This document shows, one piece after another, positions 26,001 through 38,284 of a DNA stretch of 64,000 bases (position 1 is the first letter of the stretch; every line of letters begins with the position of its first letter). The notes under the pieces were generated by a model. That model had not been told where the DNA came from and made no database searches. It worked only from the letters and a program-made list of their open reading frames with translations. The DNA comes from Marasmius tenuissimus. Its lineage: Eukaryota > Basidiomycota > Agaricomycetes > Agaricales > Marasmiaceae. The translations under genes were made by a program, and so were the position numbers. The stretch lies in NCBI GenBank assembly GCA_029532415.1, contig JAQOTA010000050.1, forward strand, positions 2,232,001 through 2,296,000, read 5' to 3'.

Positions 26001-27668
26001 ACCTCTCTGGCTGACGATTGTAAAAGGCTATACAGAACTCGGTATGTATGATGACGCATATGGGGCATGGCTCTCGATTATGTCTGATGTGCAGTGCGTT
26101 TGTCCCTTCCTTGCATGTCGTCGTGCCTACTGATACCCTTCACAGAAAGAGGGAGAGCATCAGCCACATCGTGTACAAGATGTGCGACTATCACCACGTC
26201 AATCAGCTTATGAATTTCAACTTCGCTGGTTTTGCAGACGAGGTCGAAGACGCGTTAGCTTTTAAAGCAAGGAATGTCGACCCTCGCAGCCAGCCTCGTT
26301 ACTCGCATATCCTATATTCCTGGTATCTCGCGAGAGGTGATTATCGGAACGGTAAGGATTATATCTAATGGCTACCCGTAAAGCTTACTTACGGTGGCCT
26401 CGTAGCGGCGTTAACGATGTATCAACGGGCACGGAAGCTCCAAATCCTGGCTTCGAGCAACCCATCCTTGTTTACAACCCTAGCCCAAGATCAGCTGGAG
26501 GCGTACATGGTTTCCATGAACGCCCTCTCCTTGGCAGATATAAAGAGCGCCTGGTTCATTCTTCCGGGGTCTGCTGACTCCGAAAATGAGGTCAGTACGT
26601 CAATGGAGACGTCAAAGCTTTTCCTGACTCCTCCTCTAGCCGAGAAAGAGGCGGAAATTGTCACTCCATACACCGCCAGATAGGTTTTTAACCGGGAAGT
26701 ACGAGAATGAAGTTATCCAACTAGGGGATATTCAATACGATTACGCTTTGCTGGCTGCTCAATTGGATCTCATCCATAAGGACCCGACGCTACTGGCTGC
26801 CAGTGGTAGGCGCCCTCCATTCACACACTTTTCACCTCATTGATCGATAATCTTCCAGAATTCCTACTACCTCCTTCGTCCATAATCCTACGATTGGCCC
26901 AGGCGAACCGATTTGGCACTGCGATGGCAACAGCCAGAAGTTTGAATGTGGACATGACAGATCTCTTTGCGCATTTGACGACGCAGTGTCTCAGACTCTC
27001 CCATGACTCGGAGGTCGTGGTGTAAGCCTCTCGTTCGTTTACATCGACATTACATTCATTGAACTACTTCCGCAGGCAAGAGGACACCTCAGACTGGTTA
27101 CTCACCGATAAGGTCTCTTCATGGCCTGGTAGTCCAGCAGACCGTGGTTGGAGGTATCTCCGCGAGTCCCTCAAGCGTCACGATGGTTTCGAGACCGAAC
27201 ACAAGTATACAAAGATCGCCCTCGAAACTGTATTAAGCTTCCAATCCTCACCACCCCCGCCCTGGCTCATACAAGCACTAGAGGTACGCAGTCCGAATTC
27301 TGAGCGAAGTGTAGTACCTGACAAGTCGCAGGAACACCACCACGACTACCTCATAAGAGTTAGTCTCCGGTTCGGAAACCTGGACCAAGCAATTGATCAT
27401 ATCCTTTCCCTTGTACGCAAGGTAAGGACTTGATTTTGAAATCGGCGTCCTTCGTGCTGATTTGTCCTCTCAGACCGACTCGCAGCTTGCACGAGATCTA
27501 CCAAAACACGCCGCTTCGACCTGGCTCCCTTACAGTCTGATCGATCAAGTACTGGCAGCTGGTACAGCGCAGGATCCGCCGCCCCCTCGATTGTCAGAAC
27601 TCCGGATGGAAGTCGCGAATCGGGTTAAGCGTATGCAAAAACTGAGCACATTCAACCAACAACGGTGA
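23065..27668 (+). CDS. NUP120: Nucleoporin Nup120/Nup160, Y-complex scaffold subunit
   Basis: Nup120 (animal Nup160) is a large scaffold subunit of the nuclear pore Y-complex: an N-terminal beta-propeller fused to an alpha-helical stack. The ATG at 23065 gives MDGSLLVATQLSSLFPATQ. The propeller part includes EIHIIAVTVTGSVHRLVLP and the telling strand DVGHVWTLSRDRVLRLWNPK near 23820. Helical repeats follow, such as FCERLRLLGYFHVSREI, YEFYLYTATLFKSSANLYHE and RLAQANRFGTAMATARSL. Exons include 23065-23629, 23687-25750, 25808-26093 and 26146-26351, with about five more. The last is at about 27475-27668, ending RMQKLSTFNQQR. Total is about 1,370 residues, normal for the family. The frame also opens upstream, but without an ATG. 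Confidence 0.9.
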
Positions 27669-28041
27669 TGCTCCTCTACGTGTTCAGGGCCTAATTCTCT
27701 TCGCTTGCTGTTTCTCTTGCTTTCGAAAGCTTATATATGTACATTTAATTTATGGCTACAAAAAAGAGGTGTAAAACAAGCGGACGAGCACACAATAAGA
27801 AGTAAGCTAGAAGGGTAGAAGGGATAAGATGGTATCTGAATACGAAAAGAGATCAACGCCCAAGCGGCTATTACAGTGAATTGAGGGTACACATTCCAAA
27901 ACAACAAAAGGCACGATCCAACCTACGGAAAGAAGACAATCGAGATATGTACATACAAATAGTCAAAAGATGGAACAACAAGGCATAATCTAGGTCTGCC
28001 GAGAAAAAGATCAAGTCAAGGTGAGGGAAGTTGTCGAGATT
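27669..28041. other. Convergent 3' flank
   Basis: About 370 bp between the stops of NUP120 and the Zn2Cys6 gene. AT-rich, with AATAAG near 27795 and ACATTTAATTTATGG near 27741. No gene seen. Confidence 0.5.
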
Positions 28042-31000
28042 TCAACCCTGCATTCGATGCGAAACAACCGGTGGCTGCATATTCTTGGTGACGGTACCGT
28101 CCAAGAATTGAGCCCATTCGGTATGGCCAAACCCAAGAGAAGCACCCCACATCGAAGTGTCGAGCCCTGAGTCCATGGTGTACTGACTGACACCGTATAT
28201 TTGGGCATGCGAAGGTGTGCCTTGAGGCGAAACCAAAGGATATCCCCCCTGTCCATAGGCTGTCGACGATGGAGAAGAAGTCATCCCATTCCCCATCGAT
28301 TGAGCGTTGTGGTGCATCCCTGTCGGTGAGGCCATTTGACTCATGCTATGCGGTGATTGCGTCTGTCCTGATGATGAAGATGGCGGCCCGTTCGTGTATA
28401 CAGATGGCGAGGTCCTCATCGACGACATTGCATGCGTCTGCAACGAATCGTAAGAATGGGAATGAGGCATCATTTGCCCCATCGGCGGGCTGACCGAGCT
28501 TGAGTTTGCGGGCGAGCTTGACAACAAGGACCCTACTCTTCCACCTATACCGCTTGGTGAGTCCGAATTACCCACACGACTCCTGGGATCATGCGAGTCG
28601 TGATACGGGAACGCCAGCTTCCGAACGACGCTCATTACCCGGATCCTCTCCTTGTCTCTCTCCTCTTGCGGCTTCATCTGGAATTCGGCCGAATATAGCG
28701 GTGCGAGCGCTAACAGGATATCAAGTGCTTTATCCGCAACAACTATCCCTCGACACTGTTCAAGCATCGTCAGCGCTTTCCTTATCGAGGCGCGGAACAG
28801 TCCGGCACCAGGCTGGTCGGGATTCGCGATTAACTGGAAAGAGAAGAACATAGCGGCAGAGAAGCAGTGCCATGGACCCCAGTTCATGTGTCCGGGAACG
28901 GCGAGGGAAGAATTGGCAAGGAAGTCGGGCCGTGCTTGACTGACCATACTGATCAACTTGTCGGCAGAACTGACGGCTATTTCGAGAGACTGTGCCATTT
29001 TCGACTGGTCCGGTCCCGCTGGCGGTTTCGAACCGGAGTTACGTCCATTGAGCGTAGGTCCAGTAGCGGGTGCACTGGCATAGGGACGGTGAAGCGTGAA
29101 CCGGATGTGGTGATAGGACGTGCGTATGATGACGCTTTGAACCCCTAGACGACGGAGGTTGGCGTTTGGTGATGCAAGGTTGCGCGCTATTCGATACTCG
29201 TCGAGATCCAGTTCGGCCGGTAGGTTATCCATCCACTCCGTCAGGGCGCGATCATTGGCCTGGACGCTCTCGTACGGTACAGGTCGGACAGAAACAGCAT
29301 CGTCCACGATGTCCCCCAAAATGAAGGCCAGTCGGAATAAAGCAATATTCGGGAGATAAAGCCGCCCCGACTTGTCGATCGCAGGGTCGCAATACGAGGG
29401 TAATTGGGTGTCGAAGTGGTGAGAAGCAATTGTTAGTGGTCGTCCAAACATGAAAGCTTGCCATCTAGAACGAGGAACAAGGTCTGAGACGGGTGCGAAG
29501 AAGGGATAAAGTGATGAACTACACACCGCTCCATCAGAATAATATGCCACCAGGCCCACCTTCTCCGCTCTGCCACATCCCGGTGCATTCTCCATTTCCC
29601 CGGATCACGATGTAACCCCATTGCAGTCCCAATTGTCACCAGCTCTCCCCGGATATGCCAGATCTCTTCACTGTCACTTTTCAGGAGGATGTTGTAGTGG
29701 TTGCGAATGAGAAGTAACTCAATTAGGTCCAGGTTGTACGACTTGGTTTCGGCCATGCGACGCGATAGAGCCATGCCGGAAACTTCGCAGAATGTTGCAC
29801 CCATTTGCTCATGGGTCTCTGCGAAGCCTTCAAGTAAAGGGTGCTGAGCAGGTAAGTAATGTGTGGATATAGCCATAATAGCACAAGCTGTGGCGAGGAT
29901 GATCCGGTCTGCGGAATGACCACTCTTGTAGCGATCCCAGTTTTGGCTGAAGGAGGTTTGGTTCACGTGTCGGTAGACCCAGTTGCAGTACTCGAAATAA
30001 TAGCTGATGAGGCCGTCAATGACTTCGATACCCGGTAGCATGTTGAGGAGGTCTCTGTCATATTCTACATTGCCGTTGGAAGGGAAGTCTTCTGTTCGCT
30101 CCTGGCTTTGCTGTCGACTGTCGGAGTCTTCATCAGAACCCCTGGATGGTTCGCTCTATAGTTTATGAAAGAGATGTCAGCGGATGTATCTGGGGCTAGA
30201 ACATATGTGGCATACCGATATGAGATGAAGAGGCACCGCAGTCGGTCCGGCGTAGAGTCCTCCCTGTGTTTGACTCCCAAGCATCCCTGGTGTGTTGTTG
30301 GACGACTTATCGCTGACGTCCGGGTCTACAGGTTCTTTCTTCGGGGCCAGGATGCCAGAATCTGCGATAGAGCTTCGTTGACGGTGTGGGGTGGGGTTAG
30401 GTATCGTCTGAGAGCTGCGGTGGTTGGGGTAAATGTACGACTCGAGGAGGTTGAGGGAATGTCGAAGGCGAGCAAACTCCGCTGACGGGTCGACACGATT
30501 GTAGCTGGCAAGTTTGGAGATGAGAAAAGGGCGCAGAAACGAGAGAAAAGGAAGAAAAAGTTATTTGCAGGCGACGACTCACTGGTGATGGTCATCTCCG
30601 CGGACGTTAAGGTCGGCGCCTTCTGGGGGACGCGAATCCGCGTAGCACGACGCCGAGGTGCCTGTCAATGGAAAACGATAATTGAAGTCGAGATACGTGA
30701 GTTTGAGGACGAAAATAATAACTGGAGACCGACCGCGAAGGACACACGACGAGCAGGGGCGATTCCTGTAGATCACGTCCGTAAGCGAACTGGACAAGGG
30801 AAAATGAATCTGACACTCACCTATCGCATTTAAGTTTGCTATTTCTACAGGGCTCGCAGTTTATTGCCTTTCTAGCGCGTTTTTGAGGACGGACGTCGCT
30901 AGTGCTGTCGTTGTTGCCGGGGCCAGGCGACGTTCTGCCACGGACAGTGCCTGTTGAGGCTCTCGGTTGAGGTTTAGGACGGGTGGGAGCAGGCTGAGCG

Positions 31001-31056
31001 AGGGTGGTCGTCGATACCGACGACGACGACGGAATGGGGAGGACGTCGTCGGGCAT
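28042..31056 (-). CDS. Zn(2)-Cys(6) fungal transcription factor
   Basis: The start at 31056 gives MPDDVLPIPSSSS. After a Pro/Ser-rich leader comes the binuclear zinc cluster KAINCEPCRNSKLKCDR, split by an intron and continued by NRPCSSCVLRG and TSASCYADS, giving the six cysteines. A basic stretch RPQKRARK just before it may act in nuclear import and DNA contact. The middle region (about 29430-30041) is the fungal-specific factor domain: LPGIEVIDGLISYYFEYC, ATACAIMAISTHYL, WHIRGELVTIGTAMGLHRD and RRRWAWWHIILMER. Next come FGRPLTIASHHFDTQLP and RFTLHRPYA. The C-terminus is Ser/Gln/Met-rich, a likely activation region. The target genes are unknown. It lies beside a 4.7 kb gene-free upstream region. 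Confidence 0.88.
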
Positions 31057-34000
31057 AATAGCGGCGAGGATGGGGGTAAGAGGAAGAGAAGGGCTGGGAG
31101 AAGGGTACGATCAATAAAATGTATGTCAAGACAGTATTGATATACTAATATTTTTCTAGTAATCCCTGCTAGTAAATTTCAACTTGGCCTCCTCTTTCTC
31201 AATTCGGCTTCCCTGTGACTTCCACCAAGAACCTTCCTCTTTTTGAAGCTTTAGCTTGCTATAGAGACTATAGCTGAAGCTACTACTGAAAGACTATCGT
31301 ATCAAGTCGTACTATGGCTATAGTCGGTTCGAGTGCTCCTCTATGGCCTTTCTATGGCCCTCCTGTCTCTTCATCCCATAGAGCTCTCCTGAGTTATACG
31401 TTACTTTATCTGTCCTCTGCAGCTCGCATGGAACGTGTACATCAGGTTGCTACGGCGGGGACCCAAACTGTCTGGTGCTGGTCTGGCGACAATTGATTGG
31501 TCTTCTGCGCGACTTCTCCCTTCCCATCAATAGCTCTCCCGTTCCGAAAACTATGGAAAATCTTGCAATGTTCTGTCACTATGTATGAATGTGACCATCA
31601 TTCTCCCCTTTTGACCTTTTTCTTCTGGTTGAGAAATGCCAGTTTCGGCCGCAAATGCCATTCGAAAATGCAGCCATCAATTACCCCGGTACTGCTGCAG
31701 CTTGTTCTCTCCGCAAATGATTAACAAACTTGGCTGTTTCATCATCGACGCAGTACTTGTTTTGAGTCTGTCAATCGGGGATTAAACCGAATCCTTCGTG
31801 GGGCCGTCCAAGCAGCTGCTTAGATCGACCTTCCAACCTCTTTACATCCTACCATCAAGCAAGTTTAAATACACTATTGTCCAAAAAGCTTGCCATCTCT
31901 GGACGTACAAACCTTGTGGCTACGTATACGGCTAGAGGGAGCAGGCGTGAAAAGACTAAACCTCACCTCAAGAGTTCTTCGTTCAAACTCCATGATGCCC
32001 ACACGTTTCCAGACCCTTCATCCTAACGAACGCCCAACGTGGAGAAGAGGGCGACGATCGTGCAGGAAAATCATTCATTCGTTGACATGACTTTTTTTTC
32101 AACCCCAGCTTCCCACCGAACGAAATAATCATATCGACACGTGTGTCTACTCGCTATGTGCGATTCTCACTTGCTGGAATGTGCGCCGTGACCAGGAATA
32201 ACTCTAAAATCTCCGGGAATACATTCTAGGTCCTTCCGAAAAAGCTCAATACCCTTCCTGGGCGGCTCTTTCTCTCACCATACCTCGCACTTCCATCGTC
32301 TGCCCTGAGCCAGGTGCTGATCTGCCACTACGTGTCACGAAGGGACTTGACCACGGCCCTCCCCTGGAACTTTGGAGCGCTCGGAGTCAGAGTCTAGAAG
32401 ATATCGAGTCTCCGTTCAGTGTCCCATGTTCTCCCGAGCCCGTTACAAAGTCGGCTTTCTTACTAGAGGACTGGACTTCGTACATTACACAGTCAAACTC
32501 GCCCCGTTCCACAAACCCTTGACTGCGGCCTTCGCTGCAAAGTGGTGGCGTAGCACCTCCCGAACTTGTGCTCCCTCGCAGACCTGGGTTTGGTGGCCGT
32601 ATTCCTGCCGGCGGTTCGGTGAATATCAGAGAAACCTTACTTTTGGTTGAAGACTTAATATAGATGTGTCTATCGGCCAGCAGCTGAGCAGCCCCGGAAC
32701 GATCACGCATGTCCTTCCACACACCGGCAAGCCATATCGCTCATGAACCTGGATTCCTTCCAAACTCCCAATTTCCAAACTCCGCTCCTCGCTTCCCAAC
32801 GTGGCTGCCGCCCACGCGGAAAAGCGACCTGTGGGATAGGTTTCGCACTTGTTTGACCGACTGACCAACATCTTTCCCAGCGTACCATGTACGTTCGCAT
32901 GGACATTCGACTCAATGAGGTGGGTTTAAGCCCCAGGATTCTCCCGAAGGTGGGAGACACCCCCGAGTATTTCGACCGTTCCTGGGAGTACCCGTTGCGG
33001 CAGATACATATGAGTACATATGATATGCATCCATCTAGAATGGTTGAATGGATTCGTGGGTCAATCTCCAGAACGTAGAATGATGATCAGGGGCGAAGTC
33101 GCCACGAGTCGGCCGATAGTTCCAGTCCCAAGCACCACGCAGCACGCTACAGCATGACTCAATATCTTTCTCAAGCTCGGAGGGCCGTCCGAACGTTATT
33201 TATTAACATCGAGAATGGCGTATGTCAAGAGCATCGAGGGTGTATGACAAGGCGTTGGGAATGGCAAGAAGCCGTCACTGTTCATAAGGAACGTCCGAAA
33301 CTTCCGACATGAAACATAAATACCACATAAGTACCTGTACACCGGTTCTCTGCTCCAGGTTTTCTCGGGAAGGACTCGAGGTAAGTAACAGGGAATGGGA
33401 CGCCCAAACGGAACCGGGTGCTGATCTTATGAAGTTGTCAAATGAATCCTTACATCCCGTTGATTCCGGTATTCATATGGAGATTCTCCGACCTGTCGTG
33501 GGGAATCGAGAAATGAACCTCCTTGCAGCAAGCGGAGTGAAAGCTTCTGTGTGTCCTCTCGCCTCAACGTCAATGATCTTGAATATCGGGTTTAATCATG
33601 GATCAATGATAAGCAGTTCCGAAGGAGTCCCGCCGGCTGGCCTCGACGTCGAGACTCTACTTTGAAAAGGCGGGAGTAACAATTGGGTGAACCAGTGGTG
33701 TTCCGACGATCTTCGGACTACAAAGAGTGGGTGGTGGCCAAGGAGACGACAGAGACGACTCAATCGACCTTCTCTCTTGAAAAGATAGTAAACCTCGGGA
33801 TCAGGAAGTGTAGACGAAGCGAGAAAGGAAGGAGAGGGACCAAAGGACTTGGAGCCCGCCCTTTTTCAACTACGCCACAGGGTGTGAGGCGCCGAAGTGC
33901 GAGCAGTCCATTGACATGTCTCTTCGGCAGACCTGTATGAAAATTGGCGACTAGGATGCGAGACGGCATTGTACGAGAATGATAATACCAGATCTCCGCC

Positions 34001-35648
34001 TCTGACTGCCATTTGGTGACAGAAAAGGTGTTTCACCCAATTCACCCATCTATGAATCGAATCAATTTTCGTGGGAGCGGAGTGGAGGCGAAGTGTATTC
34101 CCATTGCAAGTACCCACTGGATAACATCCAGTTTGGCATCCCGTGTCAAGCGGGGGCCGGACGCTACACAGATGGGAGGAATCGGGTGTCAGCTAATGCA
34201 CCACTTCGTGAGATGAAGGGTCAAATTCAAATGGCGAGCCTGCTGAGATTTCTTCGGTTAGAAAACAGCCCCACTTCATGAGAGGACCAAGACTGATGTT
34301 TAGGGAAGGACATTCAACTCTAAGCCGCGGGGCTCTGAGGTCGCAACCTCTCGAGCTGCATCCTGACGCTAGAATAATCGGATTGAGAACGAGACACTGT
34401 CTATGGTCTAGTGTGAGAGGGACTTGGCTGAATGACAAGCGTGAGTGTCTGGTTTCAACGTTACAACCTTGGTGAGATGAGGATCACGTCAAGGACCACA
34501 GGTCACATACCGTATTGGAGGAGCAACCTTATGGCACAATAAAATGCCGTTCCCGCACTGAGTCCATCGAACTTTTCTCCCTAATACAGGTGTGATAGAC
34601 TATTGATTCTGTATCGATTGATGGAGTATAGGGTTATGCCTAAAGAAGTCGAACAGGAAGTGTTTCTTGAGATGATGCCCAACTTCGGCGAGGGGGCAGC
34701 AGCGGCAGCTTTGAGCGTCTGTAACGGTGACTCGAATTTGCGCTGAGATGTAGCTCTCCATAATTTACAGCAACCGGATCGCATGATTACCAAAAGCAAA
34801 GGGTTACTCTATCTTCTCCATAGAGGTCTGACGCGATGTCCGAAAGCCACTGTCGTCCCGTGCCTCCCATTGAGTATGTTATCCCATGAGTGGGTGGTAT
34901 GCACCAGTGTCAATCTTGAACCTAAGATGCGTCGCCACGAGATGAATAGAGACGAACGAACCCGGGGACGACTGGTTTCCGGCGCTCCTAGTCCGACAGG
35001 GACGAGGTGGGAATAGCGCTCTGCTACACGGGGTCTAAGCAGATTAAACGGGCACGACACAGACAGGGGGGGATGTAAGGTGAGGGTGTGAGGGCAACCT
35101 TTCCTGACCGCGTTCTTTGGGGGTCCATACGTACGAAGAGTGGGTAAGTACTGTGCATACAGACTCGCCTGTTGTGTATAAGGTCATAGATATGGCCTTG
35201 CCCTCGAATAGACGAGGATAAATTTGACTCTCCTTTTGTGCTGGAGCTAGAACGAGTCGATGCCGTTGAAAATTATAGATTAAGACGGGTGGACATTGAG
35301 AAGAGAGAGAACATTTAGAGTGCGTAGAGTCAGCCTGACCCCAGCCTGACCCCAGCCCAAGAGCCTTGTTACGGTCCAAAAAGAGTGCCCCAAATTTGTA
35401 GAGAATAGCTCCAACTCGAAGGTGAATTGGTGAAAGTTTGCCGTTGCCAGAAATTGCGGAGTTGCTCAGAGTTCGTTCCCCGCAGGATATGTGAGTCGCG
35501 AGCCTGGTCTCCAACTCTTGTATAGTTTCGAGGAGCACGGGCGATTGCCTGCGTGAGAGAGGCTCAGAACATGGCGGTCCAGGTTTCAGTCGCGATGTTA
35601 CGCGTTGCGTGACAATACCGGATGTGACGCGTACTGTGACTGAGTTCC
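31057..35648. other. 4.6 kb gene-free region
   Basis: This lies between the divergent Zn2Cys6 and STI1 genes. Open frames reach about 165 codons (35044-35538 minus), but that one opens with GTG and has no motif. I found no transposon domain, tRNA or chained exons. The sequence ACCCCAGCCTGACCCCAGCC near 35340 is a local duplication. It could hold long regulatory DNA or decayed repeats. Confidence 0.4.
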
Positions 35649-35686
35649 CTTCTAGAACTTTACCGTAGGTTCTGGAAGGACCAATC
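35649..35686 (+). promoter_or_regulatory. Heat-shock elements and CCAAT box of STI1
   Basis: Two inverted HSE dimers, CTTCTAGAAC at 35649-35658 and GTTCTGGAAG at 35669-35678, are separated by exactly ten bases, so the five-base HSE units stay in register. A CCAAT box follows at 35681-35685. The start codon is 86 bp further on. Hsf1 control of STI1 is established in fungi; binding here is inference. Confidence 0.75.
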
Positions 35687-35771
35687 AGGTCGGTAAATAC
35701 TTGCAGAACAGCAAGTTTTTATTCTCTTCAAGTAACGTCCTCTTCACTCACCATTTTCTTCACTCGCAAAA

Positions 35772-37994
35772 ATGGCTGACGTGCGTATCTTTCTAGCATC
35801 ACCTGTCGTGCTCTCTAATCTAATGTTTTCGAATACCTCAGGCCAACGCTTTGAAAGATCAAGGAAACAAGGCTTTCGCAGCCAAGGACTGGGATAAGGC
35901 AATAGATCTTTTCGGTCAAGCCATCGCGATTGATCCCAAGAACCATGTTCTGTATTCGAACCGAAGCGCCTCTTACGCAGGAAAGAAAGATTGGACGGCA
36001 GCGTTGAAGGATGCAGAGCAGGTGCGTGAAAAGCGACCTTTTGAGTTATATCAACGTGACCGACATCTTGAAACAGTGTATTGAAATCAACCCATCATGG
36101 TCGAAAGGTTACGCACGCAAGGGGGCTGCCCTTCATGGTGCTCGCAGCTACGATCAAGCCATCGAGGTCTACAATCAAGGATTGAAGGTCGAGGACACTC
36201 CGGCTTTGCGGAAGGGCCTACAGGAAGTTACCGACGCCAAAGGTAATATCAGGCTCTCCCAGATCTTTGATTGTGGTTTTAACTATCTTCGACAGCGAAC
36301 GAAGCGCGAGATGCGGGAGGTGCGCCTTTCGGGAACCTGTTCTCTGATCCTAATGCACTCGGCAAACTCGCGACACATCCACGGACTTCCAAATACATGG
36401 CTGATCCCTCCTTCGTGCAGAAGGTGCGACTATCACTCAATGCTACCCATCCTACTGCTGAACCGTCTCAAATGTGCTGCACAGATTCAGCTAGCTCAAC
36501 AGAACCCTTCAATGGCCGGAACGTAAGTGATCTTTTCCCCCGAACTTCAAGAACAGATTTTGATGGGGTCAATTGTAGCTTGTTCGACGATCCGAGAATG
36601 ATCGAAGCGATGGGTGTCCTTATGGGTGTTGACCTGTCGGCGAGCACCCGTCCAGAAGGTTCAGGCGATGAACCGCCGCGACCTGCATCACCACCTTCTC
36701 CCCCCGCATCCACGTCCGCTCCTCCAGCATCGAAACCTGCACCGCCTCCCGCAGAAGATGTGGAGATGGAAGAAGTTGATGAGGAGGAAGCAAAGGCAAA
36801 GAAGGAAGCAGAAAGTTTGAAGAAGGCTGGAGGCGAGGCTTACAAGAAGAGGGATTTCGATGAGGCTGTCAAGGCGTTCCAGAAAGCTTGGGATACCTGG
36901 CCAAAAGATATCACGTTCCTCACCAACCTTGGAGGTAGGTCCTCTTTCGCCGTTCGCGTAACGCAGTCTTTGACGCCAGTTTTCAGCCGCCTATTTCGAG
37001 CAGGGTGACTACGATAAAGCGATTGAGGTTTGCCAGAAGGCTGTCGACGAAGGGCGCGATGTGAGTAGGTTACGTCCGTTCTTGAATAATATGCTGACAG
37101 TACGACCAGATACGTGCCGACTACAAGCTCATCGCTAAGGCGTATGGTCGGATTGGATCGGCACACCAGAAGAAAAACGATCTCCCCAATGCCATCAAAT
37201 TTTACGAGAAATCCCTCACCGAACACCGCACTCCTGATATTCTTAACAAGCTTCGCGAGGCCGAAAAGACCAAGGCTGATGCCGACCGTCAGGCCTACAT
37301 TGACCCCGAGAAGAGCGCAATCGCACGAGAGGAGGGTAACGAGCAGTTCAAAGCTGGCGATTTCGCTGCCGCAGTGAAGTCGTATACAGAGAGCATCAAG
37401 CGAGACCCTAAGGATGCCCGAGGTTATAACAACCGTGCAGCTGCCTACACGAAACTTGCTGCACTCCCGGAAGCTCTGAAGGACGTAAACAAAGCTATCG
37501 AAGTTGACCCTGGTTTCGGTACGAGAGCGTCATATGCCATGCACCCTGTCATTCATTGATGTCTTTCACAGTGAAAGCCTACATTCGCAAGGCCAACATT
37601 CTACTCTCGATGCGCGAACACACGAAAGCACTCGAGGCTCTCCAGGAGGGTACCGAACACGATACAGAAGGAAAGAGCGCGAAGGAGATCCAACAACTTG
37701 AATACAAGATCCAGATGGCTCTCTATACCGAACGTGGGGAGGAAACCCAGGAACAAACACTCGAGAGAGCCATGAGAGATCCGGAAGTAGCGGTAAGTGA
37801 CATCGTCCAGACCGAAGCCCAGGTTCACTGATGTCACCCACGATATCAAGGGTATCATGAACGACCCCGTTATGCAATCAATATTGCAGCAGGCCCAGTC
37901 GAACCCCGCTGCGCTCCAGGATCACATGAAGAATCCTGTTGTCAGACAAAAGATTCAGAAACTTATCAACGCCGGTATTATCCGCACAAGATGA
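35772..37994 (+). CDS. STI1: STI1/HOP, Hsp70-Hsp90 organising co-chaperone
   Basis: Sti1 links Hsp70 and Hsp90 in the cytosol and passes client proteins between them. The first exon codes only MAD before a GTGCGT donor. TPR1 follows with ANALKDQGNKAFAAKDWDKA, SNRSASYAGKKDW and KGYARKGAALHGARSYDQA. The first DP domain spans about 36300-36620, including MADPSFVQKV and LFDDPRMIEAMGVLMGVDL. A Pro/Ala-rich linker and an acidic-Lys segment come next. TPR2A begins with EAYKKRDFDEAVKAFQKAW and includes KAYGRIGSAHQKKNDL. TPR2B begins EEGNEQFKAGDFAAAVKSY. The DP2 domain has NDPVMQSILQQAQSNPAAL and ends LINAGIIRTR. About ten introns of 50-60 bp are present. The full domain order of the family is present. 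Confidence 0.95.
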
Positions 37995-38284
37995 AGGGGA
38001 TGTATGGTGTTTGCAGGCTGTTGTTATCTGTTACATTACATTCATTTTGCATTACTCATGTATCATATCCTGTAGGTGGAAGAAGTATAGTTTCTAGTCG
38101 TGTATTCTTTGCAGTCGGTGCCGGGTTCAAGCGTGATCAATGTCGCACCACTTTTTTACTCATGGGAACCTAGAGGTAAGGATGAGTACTCGGACGATCA
38201 TAGTGGAGCACGCGCCGAGGGCATGGGCCATCCCTTAAAATGCGCGCCCGAGATGCATAGACTCACCCACCAAAAGACTTTTCT

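Noticed and set aside
33309..34475. Cluster of open frames of 65-120 codons
   Set aside because: They overlap on both strands, have no recognisable motif, and do not chain by introns.
35044..35538. 164-codon open frame on the minus strand
   Set aside because: It opens with GTG, has no domain or splice partner, and lies in the upstream region of STI1.
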